A stretch of 43,430 nt of DNA from Clostridium sp. CCUG 7971 (GCF_017590215.1 NZ_JAFFPK010000051.1:1-43430), one strand, 5' to 3'; counted from the stretch's first letter, positions 25,301 to 33,646 are shown. Numbers and translations: made by a program. Notes: generated by a model from the letters alone, not told the origin.

Positions 25301-26279
25301 TATTTTTTAAATAATATTGATACTTGTGTGCCTTTTTCAATTTTCGATTTTATTTCTACCTCATGACCTAAGTTGTCACATACTGTCTTTACTATGTATA
25401 ATCCCATACCCGTTGATTCTCCAAAATCACGTCCATTTTCACCTGTAAAAATGGATCAAATACTCTTTTTATATCTTTTTTAGATATACCAATTCCTTCA
25501 TCAATTATCTCTATTATTATGTATTTATCATCTTCTCTATTTTTTATAGTCAAATATTTGCCATAATCTTTTGAGTACTTTACACCATTTATTATTATTT
25601 GTTCTATTATAAATCTTAGCCACTTTTTATCACTATAGACCACTAAATCCTTGTCCAATTCTACTTTAGGAATTATTCTATTTTTAATAAATAATCGTCT
25701 TTCTTTATTTACCAGTTCTACCACATCATTATATAAATTAACTTTTTCCACTGAGAAATCTTTTTGAAACTGATCTAATCTAGCAAAATACATTGCCATA
25801 TTAAGTCCTTTATCTATTTTGTCTAACTCTTCCTGTATATTTGATGATATCTCTTCACCTTCATATTCTTGTAGCAAAAGATTGATTACAGATACTGGAG
25901 TTTTCATCTGATGAATCCAATGATTAATAAAAGTTAAATGATCGTTATGCATTTTATTTTGTTCTTGTATCTTTAATCTGTATTGATTATATTGTTGATT
26001 TAACACATTAGCTACATTTTTTCCTATAGGTGATTTTCCTAAATCTAATATAGATTCATCTAAGTTTTCTATGCCTTTTTCAAAAACTTCATAAGCTCTT
26101 TTAGTTGTTATGTACTTATAGATTATAAAGCTACTTACAATAAAAGTATTAAATAATAATATATAGATTATCTCTGATGCTTTTATAAAATTCATAAGTT
26201 TACAATACGTAAGAGTTATTATAAGCCCTGCATAATAAGTGAATATATATCCTTTGTATTCATTCATAAATAATTTCAT
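25301..26279 (-). pseudogene. BceS-type histidine kinase (system 2), frameshifted near the C-terminus
   Basis: Two N-terminal membrane helices without an extracellular domain, then the H-box in HWIHQMKTPVSV, N-box and G1 (DEGIGISKKD) are all in frame, as in BceS kinases. At a run of five T on the coding strand (25447-25451) the frame leaves the family: it reads LQVKMDV and stops at 25392. Adding one T restores PFFTGENGRDFGESTGMG, the G2 box LYIVKTV and a normal end at 25301. Without G2 and the last strand of the ATPase domain, the shortened protein is unlikely to be a normal kinase. Causes could be mutation, slippage at the homopolymer or sequencing error. It lies 9 bases after its response regulator. 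Confidence 0.88.
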
Positions 26280-26288
26280 ATTATAATC

Positions 26289-26981
26289 CTACCAATTCTT
26301 ATTTAATTTGTAGCCAACCCCTCTTACTGTATTCACGGCATCTTCTATTCCTAAATCATTAAGTCTTTTTCTAATTCTACTTACATTAACATTTAATGTA
26401 TTTTCCTCTACAAATTCAATATCATCCCATATTTTTTCTAATAAATAATCTCTACTAACTACTTTTGGATATTTTTTCATAAGACATTCAAGTAATATCC
26501 CTTCTTTTTTAGTTATGATTACATTTTTATCCTCAAATTCTACTTCCAATCTTTCAGGGTAAAATTTAAGTCCATCTAATTCAACTATTCTTTCATTTAG
26601 CTTTAGAGCGTATTCTCCGTAAGACCTTCTCATATGACTTTTTATTTTTGCTATCACTACCTCATATTGAAACGGCTTAGTTATATAATCATCTCCACCA
26701 CTTTCTAATGCTCTGATTTGATCCATTCCACTTTCCCTTGCTGATATAAATATTATAGGTACATTTGATTTTTGTCTTATCTTCGTACACCAATAAAACC
26801 CATCAAATTTGGGTAAATTTATATCTAATAATATTAAACTCGGTCTACATATTTCAAACTCTTCTATTATATTATTAAAATTTGTCGCTATAACCCCTTC
26901 AAATCCGTATCTGTCTATGTAATCTTTTAACAATGTACTTATGGAAGTATCATCTTCTATAATATAAATTCTATTATTCAT
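26289..26981 (-). CDS. BceR-type OmpR-family response regulator (system 2)
   Basis: 230 residues. Receiver with IEDD, LILLDINLPKFDG (phospho-acceptor Asp) and YITKPFQ; winged helix from about 130, ending NTVRGVGYKLNKNW. Intact although its kinase gene is frameshifted. Likely regulates bceAB system 2 and perhaps uppP, since both have the same operator. Confidence 0.94.
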   Translation of the reverse strand: MNNRIYIIEDDTSISTLLKDYIDRYGFEGVIATNFNNIIEEFEICRPSLILLDINLPKFDGFYWCTKIRQKSNVPIIFISARESGMDQIRALESGGDDYITKPFQYEVVIAKIKSHMRRSYGEYALKLNERIVELDGLKFYPERLEVEFEDKNVIITKKEGILLECLMKKYPKVVSRDYLLEKIWDDIEFVEENTLNVNVSRIRKRLNDLGIEDAVNTVRGVGYKLNKNW

Positions 26982-27115
26982 ATATTCACTCCATATCAGT
27001 TCTTATTTTACCATTTTTTGATAACTTATATTTGTAATTAGTATACCATGTTTTATAGTAAATAAAGCTGTAGCATTGTCATTATTGCTATAGCTTTCCT
27101 ATATTTAATTAATTT

Positions 27116-27943
27116 TTACATCATCATAAAATAGTATATTAGAAGTATACAGCCAAGTCCTATCCTATACCAACCAAAGATTTTAAAATCATGTTTTTTA
27201 ATGTATCCTACAAGAAATTTAATAGTTAATAAAGATACTATAAATGCAACTACCATACCTACTAATAATACAGTAAGTTCAAAACTTGTAAATACAATAC
27301 CAAACTTAATCAGTTTAAGTAAACTAGCACCAAACATTACTGGTATAGCTAAAAAAAATGTAAATTCAGCCGCTACATCCCGAGATACCCCTATTAATAA
27401 AGCACCAAGTATAGTTGTACCAGAACGTGATGTACCTGGAAAAATAGCTGCTACTAATTGAAATAGGCCTATAACTATTGCCATTTTATAAGTTAATTGA
27501 TTTATATTATTTGCTATAGAACTTTTTCCTTTATTATAGTTCTCTGCTACAATAAACAAAATTCCAAATGCTATAAGAGCTATAGCTACTGATTGAAAAT
27601 TGTAAAATAATAAGTTTATCTTATCATCAAATAATATACCAATAATTGCTGCTGGCATGCAGGCTATAACTATTTTTATCCACATTGTTATTATGTATTT
27701 TTTTATAACTTGATTTTCTTTAAATGAGAAAGGAAATATCTTTTTCCAATATAAAACTACTACTGCCATTATTGCACCTAATTGTATTATAACAAAAAAC
27801 ATTTCTTTGAACGAATCTGATATTCCTAGCTGTAAAAATTCGTCTAATAGTATCATGTGACCTGTACTACTTATCGGTAGCCATTCTGTTATTCCTTCTA
27901 TAATACCTAAAATCATAGCTTTAAATATTTCTATTAATTCCAT
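27116..27943 (-). CDS. uppP: Undecaprenyl-diphosphatase UppP (BacA)
   Basis: 275-residue membrane enzyme that dephosphorylates undecaprenyl pyrophosphate to recycle the cell-wall lipid carrier; extra activity gives bacitracin resistance. It shows the two family signatures: GIIEGITEWLPISSTGH (about residue 13-29) with catalytic Glu, and PGTSRSGTTI (about residue 168-177) with Ser/Arg. About eight helices. First gene of the Bce unit, preceded by a BceR-type operator, so it is probably co-regulated with the detoxifying transporter. Confidence 0.96.
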   Translation of the reverse strand: MELIEIFKAMILGIIEGITEWLPISSTGHMILLDEFLQLGISDSFKEMFFVIIQLGAIMAVVVLYWKKIFPFSFKENQVIKKYIITMWIKIVIACMPAAIIGILFDDKINLLFYNFQSVAIALIAFGILFIVAENYNKGKSSIANNINQLTYKMAIVIGLFQLVAAIFPGTSRSGTTILGALLIGVSRDVAAEFTFFLAIPVMFGASLLKLIKFGIVFTSFELTVLLVGMVVAFIVSLLTIKFLVGYIKKHDFKIFGWYRIGLGCILLIYYFMMM

Positions 27944-28020
27944 TTGTTTAATCCTCTTTTCTTATATGATTTTTCTCATATAAGAATTTTACTTTAAATA
28001 CTATAGTATAACTATCTTCA

Positions 28021-28050
28021 AACCTTACATAGGTATTACATCTATGTAAG
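28021..28050. promoter_or_regulatory. Predicted BceR-type operator upstream of uppP
   Basis: Dyad TTACA-TCTA-TGTAA at 28036-28049 and outlying AACCTTACAT at 28021-28030, the same design as the two bceAB operators. On the minus strand TTGAAG lies just after it and could be a -35. It sits about 80 bases before the uppP start and next to repeat R5. Confidence 0.75.
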
Positions 28051-28062
28051 GTTTATAAATAA

Positions 28063-28139
28063 AAAACACATTGACAATTTTATCAATGTGTTTTCGTGGA
28101 TTTCAATGGTGGAGACGATTCACAAGAATCATATCCACT
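28063..28139. repeat. ssrA 3'-end repeat R5 with terminator hairpin
   Basis: Hairpin 28063-28094 (AAAACACATTGA with TCAATGTGTTTT), then CGTGGATTTCAATGGTGGAG from 28095, GATTC-acaa-GAATC and ATCCAC to 28138. Its hairpin is most similar to that of R1. It lies between the carboxypeptidase gene (stop at 28156) and the uppP operator. Confidence 0.82.
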
Positions 28140-28155
28140 ATTTCTTAACTTCTAT

Positions 28156-29475
28156 TTATTTTTTATAAAACATATATCCTTTTCTTTTACGTATTCTATT
28201 CGTAGATATTTTCCTATATAATATTACAAACACTGCTAAAATAAATCCTAAAACAGTAACAGCAATACCATATGATACTATATTCATTTTAATTAAATCA
28301 AATAATGATATATCCACTTTTCCTAATACTTTTGCTTTATAATTTGGTAATGAAAATGTTAGTTCTACTTCTTTATCTGCTAATTTCCATGCATTTTTAT
28401 TTTTATCTTTATCATTATATTCTATTTTTGCATTTTTATCATTGATAGGATTTTTATAATACATTATATCTTTTGATGCTACAATTGGAGCCTCTACAGT
28501 CTTTTTAGGTCTAAAGAACCCAAATAACTTGTACTCTAATTTTACTGTATCAATTTTTTCTCCAGTCTTTTTAAATACTTGCTTTTTAGCATTATATCCA
28601 TCGTCTGCTATTACCTTACTATCATTAAATACATCTACATCATGTACTCCATACTCAGAATTAAGAGCAACCGTAACTAGATTTCTACCGCCTCTTTCAA
28701 AGAAACCAACAAAGCAACGACCTGCTTTAGTTTCATTTCCTGTCTTTCCACCTATATTGCCATATTCGCCAAGCATTTTATTTCTTGTTTCAAGAATAAC
28801 AGGTGATCCTGCTAAGTCAATAGTTACCTTTTTATTTTTTTCTGATATTGTATCTCTAATCCATTCATTCTTATAAGCTTCTCTTGCAATTATTGCTATA
28901 TCATACGCACTTGATAAATTTATTTCTTTATTTTCTGGATTTAGAGCATCACGTTCTAACCCACATGGATTTACTACATATGTATCTTTTAATCCCATAG
29001 ACTTTACTCTATCGTTCATCATCTTTACGAAATCTTTAGTATTTCCAGCTACAGAGTCTGCCATCAGATATGCAGCATCATTAGCAGAAAAAATCATAAC
29101 AGCTTTCATAAGATCATCACTTGAAATTTTATCTCCTGGATTAACTTTCTTGAAATTATTTAATGCAGTTTGAGTAGTTTTAAGTACATCTTCAGTAAAT
29201 GAAATGTTCTCTGACTTTGAAGTATTTTCTGCGTAAATTAATGATGTTAGTAATTTTATAGTACTTGCTACAGGCATCTGATTATCAGCATTTTTTGATG
29301 CAATAACTTCACCCGTATCCATATCCATAACTATTGCTGATTGGGCAACTATTCCTTGAATTTGACCTATGTTCTCTTGTGCATTAGCTATACTGCTAAG
29401 AGATGTTAATGTTAATATTAAAATTGTTAGAATTATTGTCTTAAAAGACTTAAATTTTTTCACTTTAAACCTCAT
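28156..29475 (-). CDS. D-alanyl-D-alanine carboxypeptidase (DacA/PBP5 type, S11 peptidase)
   Basis: 439-residue exported, membrane-anchored enzyme that trims the terminal D-Ala from peptidoglycan stem peptides. A signal peptide ends ANA-QE (about residue 32). All three catalytic motifs are present: STIK (about residue 71), SAN (about 129) and KTG in GGKTGNETKAG (about 239). A helix near the C-terminus (IAVTVLGFILAVFVILY) plus a basic tail anchors it. It is the only protein gene in its repeat-bounded unit next to ssrA. It alters the target of glycopeptide-type agents, in keeping with the envelope theme of the array. Confidence 0.92.
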   Translation of the reverse strand: MRFKVKKFKSFKTIILTILILTLTSLSSIANAQENIGQIQGIVAQSAIVMDMDTGEVIASKNADNQMPVASTIKLLTSLIYAENTSKSENISFTEDVLKTTQTALNNFKKVNPGDKISSDDLMKAVMIFSANDAAYLMADSVAGNTKDFVKMMNDRVKSMGLKDTYVVNPCGLERDALNPENKEINLSSAYDIAIIAREAYKNEWIRDTISEKNKKVTIDLAGSPVILETRNKMLGEYGNIGGKTGNETKAGRCFVGFFERGGRNLVTVALNSEYGVHDVDVFNDSKVIADDGYNAKKQVFKKTGEKIDTVKLEYKLFGFFRPKKTVEAPIVASKDIMYYKNPINDKNAKIEYNDKDKNKNAWKLADKEVELTFSLPNYKAKVLGKVDISLFDLIKMNIVSYGIAVTVLGFILAVFVILYRKISTNRIRKRKGYMFYKK

Positions 29476-29534
29476 TTCTATCGTATATTATTAGTTGGTA
29501 CTTTTAAAGCTTCATAACTTTTTTCTTAGGCGCA

Positions 29535-29640
29535 AGAAAGCACTCTTACTAATACAATAAGAGTGGTTTAATCGATTAATATCAATTAATTATATAGAAA
29601 CCACACTCTCTTCCCTCTAGCCTGTAATTTCTTTTTAATT
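29535..29640 (+). other. Remnant of a third type I toxin locus (L3), 3' half only
   Basis: Plus strand: CACTCTTA (29541-29548) pairs with TAAGAGTG (29558-29565), followed downstream by ATAGAAACCACACTCT and then TAG-N2-TGTA-N4-CTTTTT. This matches, in order, the antitoxin terminator and the 3' pairing arm of locus L2 (22199-22230 and 22277-22320). The promoter, leader and membrane-peptide part are missing. The flanking stretch from 29476 to 29735 holds nothing else I can identify apart from the dacA promoter region. Confidence 0.5.
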
Positions 29641-29735
29641 ATACTATATTAATAATAAAAATAAACAAAAACTTATTTATAAGTATTACGTTATTATTTT
29701 TAATTTATATCGTAAAATAAACTTTATATAAAATG

Positions 29736-29769
29736 AAAAAGCTATTGATAATTTATCAATAGCTTTTTC
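29736..29769 (-). terminator. ssrA transcription terminator (part of repeat R6)
   Basis: Minus strand: AAAAAGCTATTGATAA with TTATCAATAGCTTTTT, a perfect stem with CATTTT after it. Directly follows the tmRNA 3' end. Hairpins of similar shape but different sequence adjoin all the other repeat copies. Confidence 0.85.
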
Positions 29770-29807
29770 ATGAATTTCAATGGTGGAGACGAGGGGAGTC
29801 GAACCCC
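29769..29807. repeat. ssrA 3'-end repeat R6 (the genuine gene end)
   Basis: CATGAATTTCAATGGTGGAG, the parental form of the repeat, overlaps the tmRNA acceptor stem, CCA end and first bases beyond. Beyond the shared core it continues into the real T-arm (GAGGGGAGTCGAACCCC). Confidence 0.85.
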
Positions 29808-30127
29808 TGTCCGCAAGCTCTTTCCCTGTTGCATCTACGTGTGTAGCCAACTGATTTAGATTCTCGTCTCACACATCGCCCAGTGGCAGGCTATGTGATT
29901 GACCAGTCCCAATTAGTCCACTCTTAGTCGAGACACCCTAAAAGTAGTTCCCTGCATAAATGACGACCAGGCCTAACCGGCAGGAGGGCTCGGCGGGTCG
30001 AGCAGCATTATGCTGCTAAAGCGTAATTATCGTTTGCGTTTATTTTTTTCCCCAGTTTTTACGTGACCCAGAGTAACACGACACGCAGCCCCAAGTTCCA
30101 AACCCACGTCGAAACCTTTACGCCCCC
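29781..30127 (-). ncRNA. ssrA: tmRNA (transfer-messenger RNA)
   Basis: About 347 bases. The 5' end GGGGGCG pairs with CGTCTCC of the 3' end in a 7-bp acceptor stem, followed by encoded ACCA; TTCGA of the T-loop lies in the 3' domain. The tag frame is GCA AAC GAT AAT TAC GCT TTA GCA GCA TAA (30037 to 30008), giving ANDNYALAA, with a typical hydrophobic Ala-Ala end recognised by ClpXP-type proteases. Rescues stalled ribosomes with SmpB, whose gene lies about 150 bases upstream. Its 3' end appears to have served repeatedly as an insertion site. Confidence 0.97.
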
Positions 30128-30278
30128 GTGGTAAGTTTAGAGTCTTAAAGACTTTTTAATTCGCAAACTTTTGTATTTCACCATCTATATTTAATTTTAG
30201 TGTATCTATAATATAATACTTTTTAAATCAAAAATCAATGTTATTAACTTGTTATTAAAGAAATCTTTACCTAAAGTA

Positions 30279-30734
30279 TTAGTATTTTCCACGCATTTCT
30301 CTTTCTATATTTCTTTGAGCATCTTTTTTCGCTAAGTCTTGACGCTTATCATATAGTTTTTTACCTTTTGCTAGTGCTAATTCTACTTTAACTTTACCAT
30401 TTTTAAGATAAACACTTAAAGGAACTAATGAATAACCTTTTATAGTAGTAGCACCTATAAGCTTTCTTATTTCATGTTTATGAAGTAATAATTTTCTAGT
30501 TCTTAAAGGATCAACATTAAATATGTTTCCTTGTTCGTATGGGCTTATATGAACTTGTTTTAAAAATACTTCACTATTATCAACAGATGCAAATCCATCA
30601 CTTAAGTTTAACTTACCTTGTCTTATAGATTTTACTTCTGTACCTTTTAATTCTATTCCACATTCATAAGATTCTTCTATAAAGTACTCATGTCTTGCTT
30701 TTCTGTTACTAGCTAATACTTTTTTACCACTCAT
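30279..30734 (-). CDS. smpB: SsrA-binding protein SmpB
   Basis: 151 residues, normal length. It binds the tRNA-like domain of tmRNA and delivers it to stalled ribosomes. The conserved [19 protein letters not shown] and HISPYEQGN segments are present, and the basic C-terminal tail ([19 protein letters not shown]) is the part that enters the mRNA channel. Lies between rnr and ssrA in the conserved Firmicutes order. Confidence 0.97.
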   Translation of the reverse strand: MSGKKVLASNRKARHEYFIEESYECGIELKGTEVKSIRQGKLNLSDGFASVDNSEVFLKQVHISPYEQGNIFNVDPLRTRKLLLHKHEIRKLIGATTIKGYSLVPLSVYLKNGKVKVELALAKGKKLYDKRQDLAKKDAQRNIEREMRGKY

Positions 30735-30811
30735 ATAAATTCACCTTCTTAACTTTTATATTATTCATAAACAATAAGCTTATTATTAGTAAAAATATAC
30801 CATATTTACAT

Positions 30812-30848
30812 GTATTAGTCAATATAACTATGTCATATTGACTAATAC
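30812..30848. other. Perfect 14-bp hairpin between rnr and smpB
   Basis: GTATTAGTCAATAT pairs with ATATTGACTAATAC around a 9-base loop. No T-run follows on either strand, so a simple terminator is unlikely. It may be an RNA processing or stability element between the two genes. Confidence 0.55.
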
Positions 30849-30861
30849 AATATATATATCA

Positions 30862-33018
30862 CTATTCGCTATCTACATTTTTATTTTCATCTATTTTATA
30901 TAGTAATTTAAAGTCTATTTCTCTAGCATCTATATTTACATTATCAACTTTAATTCTAACAGGATCACCTATTCTGAAAGTCTTCTTAGTACGCTCTCCC
31001 ATTATAGTATATGTTGTATCGTCATAAATATAATAGTCATCTGTAATATTTGCAAGTCTTATAAGTCCTTCAACAGTATCAGGAAGTTCTATAAACATAC
31101 CAAATGAAGTTACACTTGATACTACACCGTCAAATTCTTCACCAATCTTATCATACATATATACTGCTTTGTAGTAGTCCTTAACATCTCTTTCTGCAAG
31201 GTCTGCACTTCTTTCTCTTTCAGATGATTGAACTGATGCATAATCTACTATATTTTTAAGCTGGTCTTGTCTTTTTTGATTTAATTTATTATTTAATTGC
31301 TCTTTTATTATTCTGTGTATTTGAAGGTCTGGATATCTTCTTATTGGAGAAGTAAAGTGGCAGTAATATTTAGCTGCTAATCCAAAGTGACCTACACATT
31401 CAGGAGCATATTTTGCCTGTCTTAGTGAACGAAGCATTATTGTACTTATTGCTTCTTCTTCTCTTTTTCCTTTTATTCCTTCAACTATTGCTTGAAGAGC
31501 TTTAGGGTGTACTTCTTCCATATCACCTTTTATAGTATACCCAAATGTAGAAACAAACTTGCTTAAGTTTTGCATTTTTTCTACCGATGGAGTTTCATGT
31601 ATTCTATAAACGAAAGGAACATTTAACCAGAAGAAATGCTCTGCTACTGTTTCATTACTTATAAGCATGAATTCTTCTATTATTTTATTTGATATTCTTC
31701 TTTCATATTGCTGTATCTCTAAAACTTTACCTTCTTTATCTAATATTATTTTAGCTTCTGGGAAGTCAAAGTCTATTGAACCTCTCTTAGTTCTTCTATC
31801 CATTAATATTTTCGCTAAAGTTTCTGCATTTTTAAATTCTTCTACTAGATTAGAATATTTTGCTTTTAGCTCTTCATCATCATTTTCTAAAATATCTGAC
31901 ACTTCCGTATATGTCATTCTAGCATCTGAATCTATTATAGTTTCTTTTATATCGTATTTAACAACATTACCTTTGTGGTCTATTTCCATAAATACTGATA
32001 AAGCAAGTTTATCTTCATTAGGATTTAAACTACATACTCCATTAGAAAGTGTTTTAGGTAGCATTGGTATTACTGTATCTACTAAGTAAACTGAAGTTGC
32101 TCTTTTTAAAGCTTCTTTATCTAATTTACTTTTTTCTCTTACATAATGAGTAACGTCTGCTATATGAACACCTAAGCTGAAGTTTCCGTTATCCAGCATT
32201 TCTATAGATATAGCATCATCTAAGTCTTTAGCGTCGTCTCCATCTATTGTAAATGTTTTTAATCCTCTTATATCTAATCTTCTTTCCATTTCTTCTTGTG
32301 GTATTGGTATAGCTACATGTTCTGCTTCATCTAATACCTTTTTAGGGAATTCTTCAGGTAATCCATGAGCTTTTATTATAGAATGTATTTCTACTTCTTT
32401 TAATCCTTTTTGTCCTAATACCTCAACAACTTTACCTTCTGGTTTTCTATCTTCTTTAGGCCATACAGTTATTTCGCATACAACCTTATCATTTTCTCTT
32501 GCACCACTAAAGAATTTTTTAGGTACATATATATCTTTATTAAACTTCTTATCATCAGGTATAACAAATCCAAAATTTTTATTTGGTTGGAATGTCCCTA
32601 CAATACGAGTTACTTCTCTTTGAATAACTTTTACTATTTTACCTTCAGCTCTTCTTTCATCAGTAGCTGGAGTTACTATTTCCGCCATAACTCTATCATT
32701 ATGCATAGCTCCGTTTATATCACAAGCTGGTATAAATAAATCTTGTGTATATTCTTCATCAGATTCAACAAATCCAAATCCTTTTCTATGTGATACAAAT
32801 TTCCCTACAAAGTACCCCATAGTTTTAGGTGCTATTATTTTTTCCTTTTTAGTTTTGCATATATAGCCGTCTTCTTCTAGTTCATCTAAGAAGTTATAAA
32901 ACATTGCTGTTTCACATGCATGTATATCAAAAATAACAGCTAGTTCTTCTTTCTTTAAAGGGCTATAATCTGGGTCATTTATAAGTCCCAATAAACGTTC
33001 TTTAAGTCCTGGTAACAT
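30862..33018 (-). CDS. rnr: Ribonuclease R
   Basis: 718-residue 3'-5' exoribonuclease able to digest structured RNA, and in tmRNA-mediated rescue also the non-stop message. Domain order: N-terminal helix-turn-helix (about 1-60), two cold-shock/OB domains (about 65-220), the RNB catalytic domain (about 240-570; acidic cluster in TIDGDDAKDLDDAISIE) and a C-terminal S1 domain (about 625-705). ATG after AGGTACG. In the conserved secG-rnr-smpB-ssrA cluster, though here separated from secG by about 4.3 kb of plus-strand genes. Confidence 0.97.
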   Translation of the reverse strand: MLPGLKERLLGLINDPDYSPLKKEELAVIFDIHACETAMFYNFLDELEEDGYICKTKKEKIIAPKTMGYFVGKFVSHRKGFGFVESDEEYTQDLFIPACDINGAMHNDRVMAEIVTPATDERRAEGKIVKVIQREVTRIVGTFQPNKNFGFVIPDDKKFNKDIYVPKKFFSGARENDKVVCEITVWPKEDRKPEGKVVEVLGQKGLKEVEIHSIIKAHGLPEEFPKKVLDEAEHVAIPIPQEEMERRLDIRGLKTFTIDGDDAKDLDDAISIEMLDNGNFSLGVHIADVTHYVREKSKLDKEALKRATSVYLVDTVIPMLPKTLSNGVCSLNPNEDKLALSVFMEIDHKGNVVKYDIKETIIDSDARMTYTEVSDILENDDEELKAKYSNLVEEFKNAETLAKILMDRRTKRGSIDFDFPEAKIILDKEGKVLEIQQYERRISNKIIEEFMLISNETVAEHFFWLNVPFVYRIHETPSVEKMQNLSKFVSTFGYTIKGDMEEVHPKALQAIVEGIKGKREEEAISTIMLRSLRQAKYAPECVGHFGLAAKYYCHFTSPIRRYPDLQIHRIIKEQLNNKLNQKRQDQLKNIVDYASVQSSERERSADLAERDVKDYYKAVYMYDKIGEEFDGVVSSVTSFGMFIELPDTVEGLIRLANITDDYYIYDDTTYTIMGERTKKTFRIGDPVRIKVDNVNIDAREIDFKLLYKIDENKNVDSE

Positions 33019-33440
33019 TAACGTACCTCCATGTTCATTATTATATAAATCTTATTTTTCAAAAAATTTATTATATTTTATACTATGATATTAATTGTAT
33101 ATAATTAATATTAATTTACTTTATTAATTCTATATTTATATTTTATTATTACCATTTAATCATTATACACCATTGTAATACTTTGGTAAAACTGTCAAAT
33201 TTCAGTCATTAAATTAATTAAACAATTAAAATAATTTTTTATGATTTAAATACTTTTTATAAGCTATATATTTTTTTAATATTATTTATTATTTAATATT
33301 TCATAGTAAAACCATTCTAATAGCTAATAAACAAACTATCTTACATTATCTTCTATAATAAGAAAATATATTATTAGTTATTTTGTTGAATATACTCAGA
33401 CAACTTCGATAATACTACTATTGAATCTAAAGTAAAGGAG
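33019..33440. other. Divergent intergenic region between rnr and coat genes
   Basis: About 420 AT-rich bases carrying promoters for rnr (left) and the CotF-like pair (right). I see no gene or RNA element. A sporulation promoter is expected upstream of 33441, but I cannot assign a sigma factor safely. Confidence 0.5.
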
Positions 33441-33635
33441 TTGACTATTATGGATAATTTAAATGAATTAGAGCTACAAAATCTACGACATTTAATCGGT
33501 GCTCACTGCACAATTGAAAAGAAATTAAATGACTATGCTTCACAATGCTCTGATCCAGGGTTAAAGCAAATGTTTGAAAAAGACGCTCAAGATGCAAAAG
33601 AAAGCAAAGAAAAACTAATAATGTTCTTAGGATAG
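33441..33635 (+). CDS. Small CotF-like spore coat-associated protein
   Basis: 64 residues, mostly helical (LNELELQNLRHLIGAHCTIEK, then KLNDYASQCSDPGLKQMFEKDA). Resembles the helical halves of coat F (DUF2383/ferritin-like) proteins that occur as short tandem genes in spore-forming clostridia. AAAGGAG precedes ATG. It lies 11 bases before a second gene of the same type, so they form an operon. Confidence 0.75.
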   Translation: MTIMDNLNELELQNLRHLIGAHCTIEKKLNDYASQCSDPGLKQMFEKDAQDAKESKEKLIMFLG

Positions 33636-33646
33636 GAGGTAACTAA

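Noticed and set aside
43-28050. The two BceRSAB systems as a recent duplication
   Set aside because: Proteins differ in length and sequence (672 versus 627 residues for the permeases) although gene order and operators agree; they are diverged paralogues or were acquired separately.
11193-28139. The evenly structured repeats as a CRISPR array
   Set aside because: Spacing is kilobases with genes between, and there are no cas genes. The repeats match the ssrA 3' end instead.
11225-28139. Repeats R1-R5 as extra tmRNA or tRNA genes
   Set aside because: Only the last bases of the acceptor end are present; no 5' domain, tag frame or complete T-arm accompanies them.
31667-32089. Plus-strand open frame opposite rnr
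   Set aside because: Antisense shadow of a clear RNase R gene; no ribosome site or family resemblance.
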